Positions 60,770 through 64,000 of a stretch of DNA of 64,000 nucleotides are shown one piece after another. The notes under the pieces were generated by a model, which saw only the letters and a program-made list of their open reading frames with translations, was not told the DNA's origin and did no database searches. How positions within the stretch are numbered: position 1 is the stretch's first letter; each line of letters opens with the position of its first letter. A program made the translations under genes and the position numbers. Source of the DNA: Rhodococcus rhodnii (GTDB lineage: Bacteria > Actinomycetota > Actinomycetes > Mycobacteriales > Pseudonocardiaceae). The stretch lies in contig JOAA01000006.1 in the NCBI GenBank assembly GCA_000720375.1, positions 297,251-361,250 of the forward strand, in the 5' to 3' direction.

Positions 60770-63733
60770 TCAGCGGCGTTCGATCCAGATGTTGCGGAAT
60801 CGCGGGTTGGCGCCGGGATCGCCGTGGTCCTGCAGCTTGATGTGGCCAGGGGCCGGGTCTTCCGGTTTGCCCGCGCCGGTCGGGCCGTCGATGGCGACGT
60901 TGTTGTGCACCAGCTTTCCGTTCCACCACACGGTTATCCGCGCGTTCTCCACCTTCTTGCCCGCCGCGTCGAAGCGCGCGGCACGGAACTCGATGTCGTA
61001 CGTCTGCCACGTGCCGGTCGGCGTCGCCGCGTTCACGTCGGGCGCCTTCTTCAGATAGATGGCGCCGGCGCCGTTGAGCTCCGGAGGCCGCCCGTGGGAC
61101 TCCAGCACCTGTAGTTCGTAGCTCTCGTAGATGTACACGCCGCTGTTGCCGCGGGCTTGCCCGGTGACCTCCGGCGGGTAGTCCGGCTCGTACCACTCGA
61201 CGTGCATGCGGAAGTCGCCGAACCGTTCCTTCGTACGGATGTCACCGCCGAACGACTCCATCGACCCGTCCGCGACGGGCCACGTCGCCGGGGCGCCGGA
61301 CGTCGTCTCCCACGCGTCAAGGTTGGTGCCGTTGAACAACGTGACCCGGTTGGTCATCGACAGCGTGATCTTGTCCAGGTTCACGTGTCCGGTGTCAGTC
61401 GGTTCGTAGACGTAGGAGATGGTGTTCGCGCCAGGGCGCAGCGTCACCGTCTCCACGTGTGTCGCCCACTTGCTCCAGCTCCCGGTGGCGGCCAGCCAGA
61501 TCTGTTTCTCCTTCTTGCCGTTGACGTACAGGCTCATCGACTTCGAGACCGGGTTGGGGCTCGGGTTCGGGCCGTTCGCGTACCGCAGGGCGATGTTGTG
61601 CCGACCGGCTCGCGCGGGGCGGACGGCGAACGTGGTGGTGCTGCCCGGCTCCCAGTTGCGGTCGACGAAACCGGCGCCCGAATAGCCGGCGTGGTTGGTG
61701 TTCCAGCCGGTCCCGCCGGTCAACCTGGCGGACTCCGCTTCGTACTCCTGTGGCGCCACCGTGCCATCGGGCAGCCGGTTGAGGGTGTACCACGCCTCGG
61801 TGCTCCACAGTTCCGCACCGGACGCCGAGTTGAACGGGCGCGGCGAGCGCAGGTAAACCACGCGGCCCGGCTTCAAGCCCGCGATCTGCAGCGTCACCTT
61901 CTTGCGGTCGGTCGACAGCGTCGCCGAGGTGACGCCGAGGGTCTCCTCGTCGACCTTCGGCCCGCCGTACTGGGGCGTTGCCACGTACCGCCACTGCTGA
62001 GCCTTGTACTTCGCGGCGAGGTCTTTCGCGGTCTCGTCGGACAGCGGCTGCGTGTACTCCAGTTCGAAGCCGCCCTTGATGGCCCGCATGCTGTGGATGT
62101 CAAAGGCGTTGGCACCGTTGAGACTGAGCTTCTGCAGGCCGTACTTGAGTTTGCCTTCCTGGCCCCAGTTGCCTGCCCAGCCGATGCCGCCGGTGTAGAT
62201 CGCGCCGTCCGGCCCGACACTGATCCGGCTCACCCCGGACTCAAGCCCTTGTGTCATACGGAAAACAGCACCCTGGTACTCGCCGCCGACCTTCTCCAGG
62301 TACGCGCGTTGCAGGCCGCCGTAGGTCACGTCACCGAACACCATCTGGTCCTTGAACACACCGTCGGGCAGGACGATCGGGTTGCTCGGCGAGTTGGAGA
62401 TCTCATTGTGCGGCAACCAAAGCACGGGTTCGGTCACCGGCTGGTCGTCGAACGGGCCGCCCGGGTTGGTGTAGTGGTTGTAGAAAGCGCGGTGCTTGAT
62501 CCGTACCAGCTTCGACGCCGGCACCCACATGCCCTGGTTGTCGGTGACGAAGGCGTCGCCCTCAGGCCCCCAGCCCAGGCCGTTGGGTGTGCGCAGCCCA
62601 CCGGCCACATAGGACACATCGCCGGTGTTCTTGTCGATCTTGAGAGTGCTGCCCCGGTTGGGCACGGGCTGCGGGTCGGCGGTCGCGCCACCGGGGACCA
62701 TCGCGATGCCCGTGGTGACGTAGAAGTACCCGTCCTTGTACAGCAGGCCGAACGCGAACTCGTGGTAGTTGCCGCCGAACGGCCAGGTCGCGATCCTGCG
62801 GTACTCGTCGGCGACCTCGTCACCGGTCTTGTCGACGAGCGCGGTCAACTGGTGCTTCTCGGACACGTAGACGGTGCCGTCGACGTACTTGAGTCCCATC
62901 GGTTCCCGCAGGCCGTGGGCGATCCGCTTGATGCTCACCTTGGACGGGTCGGTGTTGCCGGTGACGCCATCGAGCAGGAACACCTCACCGAGCACGGTCA
63001 GCCGGTCGCCGCCCCAGGTGGAGATGGCCAGCCGGCCGTCCGGCAGCCAGTCCATCCCGGTGACCTGCGGCTCGAACCCGTTGGGACGCAAGTTCGTCAG
63101 CGTGTAGGCCGGGTGCACATCGGTCAACGGCAGACCATCGCCGGGAGCGTCCGTGACGCCCTCGCACTGCTTGCGACCGGGCGAGGTGACACGCACGACG
63201 TCGGCGTCGGTGCTCAGCGCCGAGTTCGGCACGACGGTGTATTCGGCCGCGCCCGGTGGGCGCCACTCGAGCTTGAGCCGTTGGTCGAAGTCGGCGTCGA
63301 AGTGGTCGATGCGCAGTGCGTGGTGGCCCGCGGCCAGTTGGGCCGAACCGTCTTTCGCGGTGGCGCCGTGACGGCCGGGGTGGTCGATCACCTGAGTGCC
63401 GTCGAGCAGGAACCGTGCACCATCGTCGCTCGTGAGCCGGAAGTCGTAGGTTCCGGCCGTGGACACGTGAAGGTAAGCGCTTACTTCGGTGACAAAACGA
63501 TCAGCGATCCCGAAGTCCGCGTTGCTTGACCAGTCGATTGCCGGCATCAGCTTGTCGACATTGGGCGTCTGGCCCGGTTTGAGCTTGCAGTAGTCGTTGA
63601 GCGGCACCTGCACGTCGAATACGCGCATGGTCACGCCCGGTTCTTGGGGCGGGATGGCAGGCTGGGCGGACGCCGGGACGGGGAGTAAGGGCACTGCGAT
63701 GACAGCGGCAAGCAGGGCAGCGACTGGCGGCAT
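60770..63733 (-). CDS. Large secreted protein: PA14, propeller, CBM-like and DUF1080 domains
   Basis: 987-residue exported carbohydrate-active-type protein. A signal peptide (PVAALLAAVIAVPLLPVPASA) is followed by a PA14 domain (about 60-155: YDFRLTSDDGARFLLDG). A six-bladed sorbosone-dehydrogenase/gluconolactonase-like propeller comes next (GLREPMGLKYVDGTVYVSE, GGLRTPNGLGWGPEGDAFV), then a CBM6/35-like module (YEAESARLTGGTG...YANGPNPSPNPVS). The C-terminal domain is the DUF1080 (3-keto-disaccharide hydrolase) type (FNGTNLDAWE, ARGNSGVYIYESYELQVLES). It probably binds and processes an extracellular sugar or polysaccharide. The start at 63733 follows AAGGAGGAGGCGTC; the in-frame extension to 63892 would precede the signal peptide and is rejected. 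Confidence 0.88.
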   Translation of the reverse strand: MPPVAALLAAVIAVPLLPVPASAQPAIPPQEPGVTMRVFDVQVPLNDYCKLKPGQTPNVDKLMPAIDWSSNADFGIADRFVTEVSAYLHVSTAGTYDFRLTSDDGARFLLDGTQVIDHPGRHGATAKDGSAQLAAGHHALRIDHFDADFDQRLKLEWRPPGAAEYTVVPNSALSTDADVVRVTSPGRKQCEGVTDAPGDGLPLTDVHPAYTLTNLRPNGFEPQVTGMDWLPDGRLAISTWGGDRLTVLGEVFLLDGVTGNTDPSKVSIKRIAHGLREPMGLKYVDGTVYVSEKHQLTALVDKTGDEVADEYRRIATWPFGGNYHEFAFGLLYKDGYFYVTTGIAMVPGGATADPQPVPNRGSTLKIDKNTGDVSYVAGGLRTPNGLGWGPEGDAFVTDNQGMWVPASKLVRIKHRAFYNHYTNPGGPFDDQPVTEPVLWLPHNEISNSPSNPIVLPDGVFKDQMVFGDVTYGGLQRAYLEKVGGEYQGAVFRMTQGLESGVSRISVGPDGAIYTGGIGWAGNWGQEGKLKYGLQKLSLNGANAFDIHSMRAIKGGFELEYTQPLSDETAKDLAAKYKAQQWRYVATPQYGGPKVDEETLGVTSATLSTDRKKVTLQIAGLKPGRVVYLRSPRPFNSASGAELWSTEAWYTLNRLPDGTVAPQEYEAESARLTGGTGWNTNHAGYSGAGFVDRNWEPGSTTTFAVRPARAGRHNIALRYANGPNPSPNPVSKSMSLYVNGKKEKQIWLAATGSWSKWATHVETVTLRPGANTISYVYEPTDTGHVNLDKITLSMTNRVTLFNGTNLDAWETTSGAPATWPVADGSMESFGGDIRTKERFGDFRMHVEWYEPDYPPEVTGQARGNSGVYIYESYELQVLESHGRPPELNGAGAIYLKKAPDVNAATPTGTWQTYDIEFRAARFDAAGKKVENARITVWWNGKLVHNNVAIDGPTGAGKPEDPAPGHIKLQDHGDPGANPRFRNIWIERR

Positions 63734-63902
63734 GACGCCTCCTCCTTGAGGGCCGATGAAGGGGTCCCCACGCCCTTCGCGCGACGACCCCGTCCCTCCC
63801 AGAAGAGAACGACTTCCGTCAGAAGTCAACAAAAGAACGGTGGACTCGCGCGAAAGTTGCGCCACTTGGCGCAACGAATCGACAAAAGTCAACGGGTGTC
63901 AC

Positions 63903-64000
63903 TAGGGCGTGTATCGAAGTCGATCAGAGCCACTCGTTGATCACCGCGATGTGGACAGTGGCTTCGTAGCGGACGGCGAGTTTGTCGTAGCGGGTAGCCA
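63903..64000 (-). mobile_element. End of an IS5-type insertion sequence (continues past window)
   Basis: From about 63903 (tagggcgtgtatcgaag) to the window edge: a short non-coding terminal stretch followed by the 3' end of a transposase. The preceding bases CTAG may include the duplicated target site. The other end is outside the window, so the terminal inverted repeats cannot be compared. Confidence 0.6.
63924..64000 (-). CDS. IS5-family transposase, C-terminal 24 residues
   Basis: The last residues read ATRYDKLAVRYEATVHIAVI and then NEWL before TGA. This tail (RYDKLAxRYxAxVxxAxIxxWL) is characteristic of IS5/IS4-type DDE transposases of actinomycetes. Everything upstream lies past the right edge, so intactness cannot be judged. 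Confidence 0.8.
   Translation of the reverse strand, partial: ATRYDKLAVRYEATVHIAVINEWL

Noticed and set aside
63733..63892. An N-terminal extension of the large secreted protein
   Set aside because: It would put about 53 residues in front of a normal signal peptide, and the strong ribosome-binding site belongs to the ATG at 63733.
1..64000. tRNA, rRNA and riboswitch genes
   Set aside because: I saw no cloverleaf, rRNA segment or known aptamer pattern by eye; a covariance-model search was not possible here.

Overview
The window is high-GC actinomycete DNA. Its left two thirds (about 1-42,600) hold the core of a type I (vancomycin-class) glycopeptide antibiotic cluster, nearly all on the minus strand. 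The ten-residue specificity codes of the seven NRPS adenylation domains can be read from the sequence. In order they are DAFYLGMMCK (Leu), DTSKVAAICK (beta-hydroxyTyr), DLTKLGEVGK (Asn), DIFHLGLLCK (Hpg), DAVHLGLLCK (Hpg), DASTLGAICK (beta-hydroxyTyr) and DPYHGGTLCK (Dpg), which is the vancomycin heptapeptide. Three tandem glycosyltransferases and three P450s, with no fourth P450 in the window, fit chloroeremomycin rather than vancomycin. From memory, the GtfA and GtfB proteins look the same as those of the chloroeremomycin producer (Amycolatopsis orientalis A82846, later moved to Kibdelosporangium, order Pseudonocardiales). I could not run a database comparison.

Cluster layout in the direction of transcription (right to left): a StrR/Bbr-type activator (42,591-41,626), translationally coupled to a truncated LuxR-type protein; a cation/proton antiporter; prephenate dehydrogenase for Hpg supply; an ABC exporter; the NRPSs cepA (modules 1-3), cepB (modules 4-6) and cepC (module 7 with X and TE domains); an MbtH-like protein; P450s oxyA, oxyB and oxyC; a flavin halogenase; then gtfA, gtfB and gtfC, the last cut by the left edge. 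Genes for deoxysugar, Dpg, remaining Hpg and beta-hydroxyTyr supply, N-methylation and resistance are not in the window. The NRPS builds the peptide, with chlorination and P450 cross-linking on carrier-bound intermediates. The TE then releases it, the GTs add sugars, and the exporter removes the product.

From 42,592 to about 44,870 is a gene-poor boundary region with palindromes and possible gene debris. The right third is unrelated: a RibD/DHFR-like protein; a questin-oxidase-like gene preceded by two chained 27-codon ORFs made by an 80-bp tandem duplication; an ArsR-type regulator; a methyltransferase; a TlpA/CcdA thiol-redox pair; an IclR-controlled hydroxy-acid or sugar-acid catabolic operon (Ldh2-type dehydrogenase, MHS transporter, mannitol-dehydrogenase family) ending in a truncated SDR; a second RibD/DHFR-like protein; a large STAND ATPase with 14 WD40 repeats; a small secreted protein; a 987-residue secreted PA14/propeller/DUF1080 protein; and the end of an IS5-type transposase at the right edge.

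The main biosynthetic system is a known type. The more unusual signals are small. They are a duplicated NRPS tail between cepA and cepB, a 15-bp minisatellite in the 5' end of oxyC, the chained leader ORFs near 46.6 kb, and the LuxR remnant coupled to the StrR gene.
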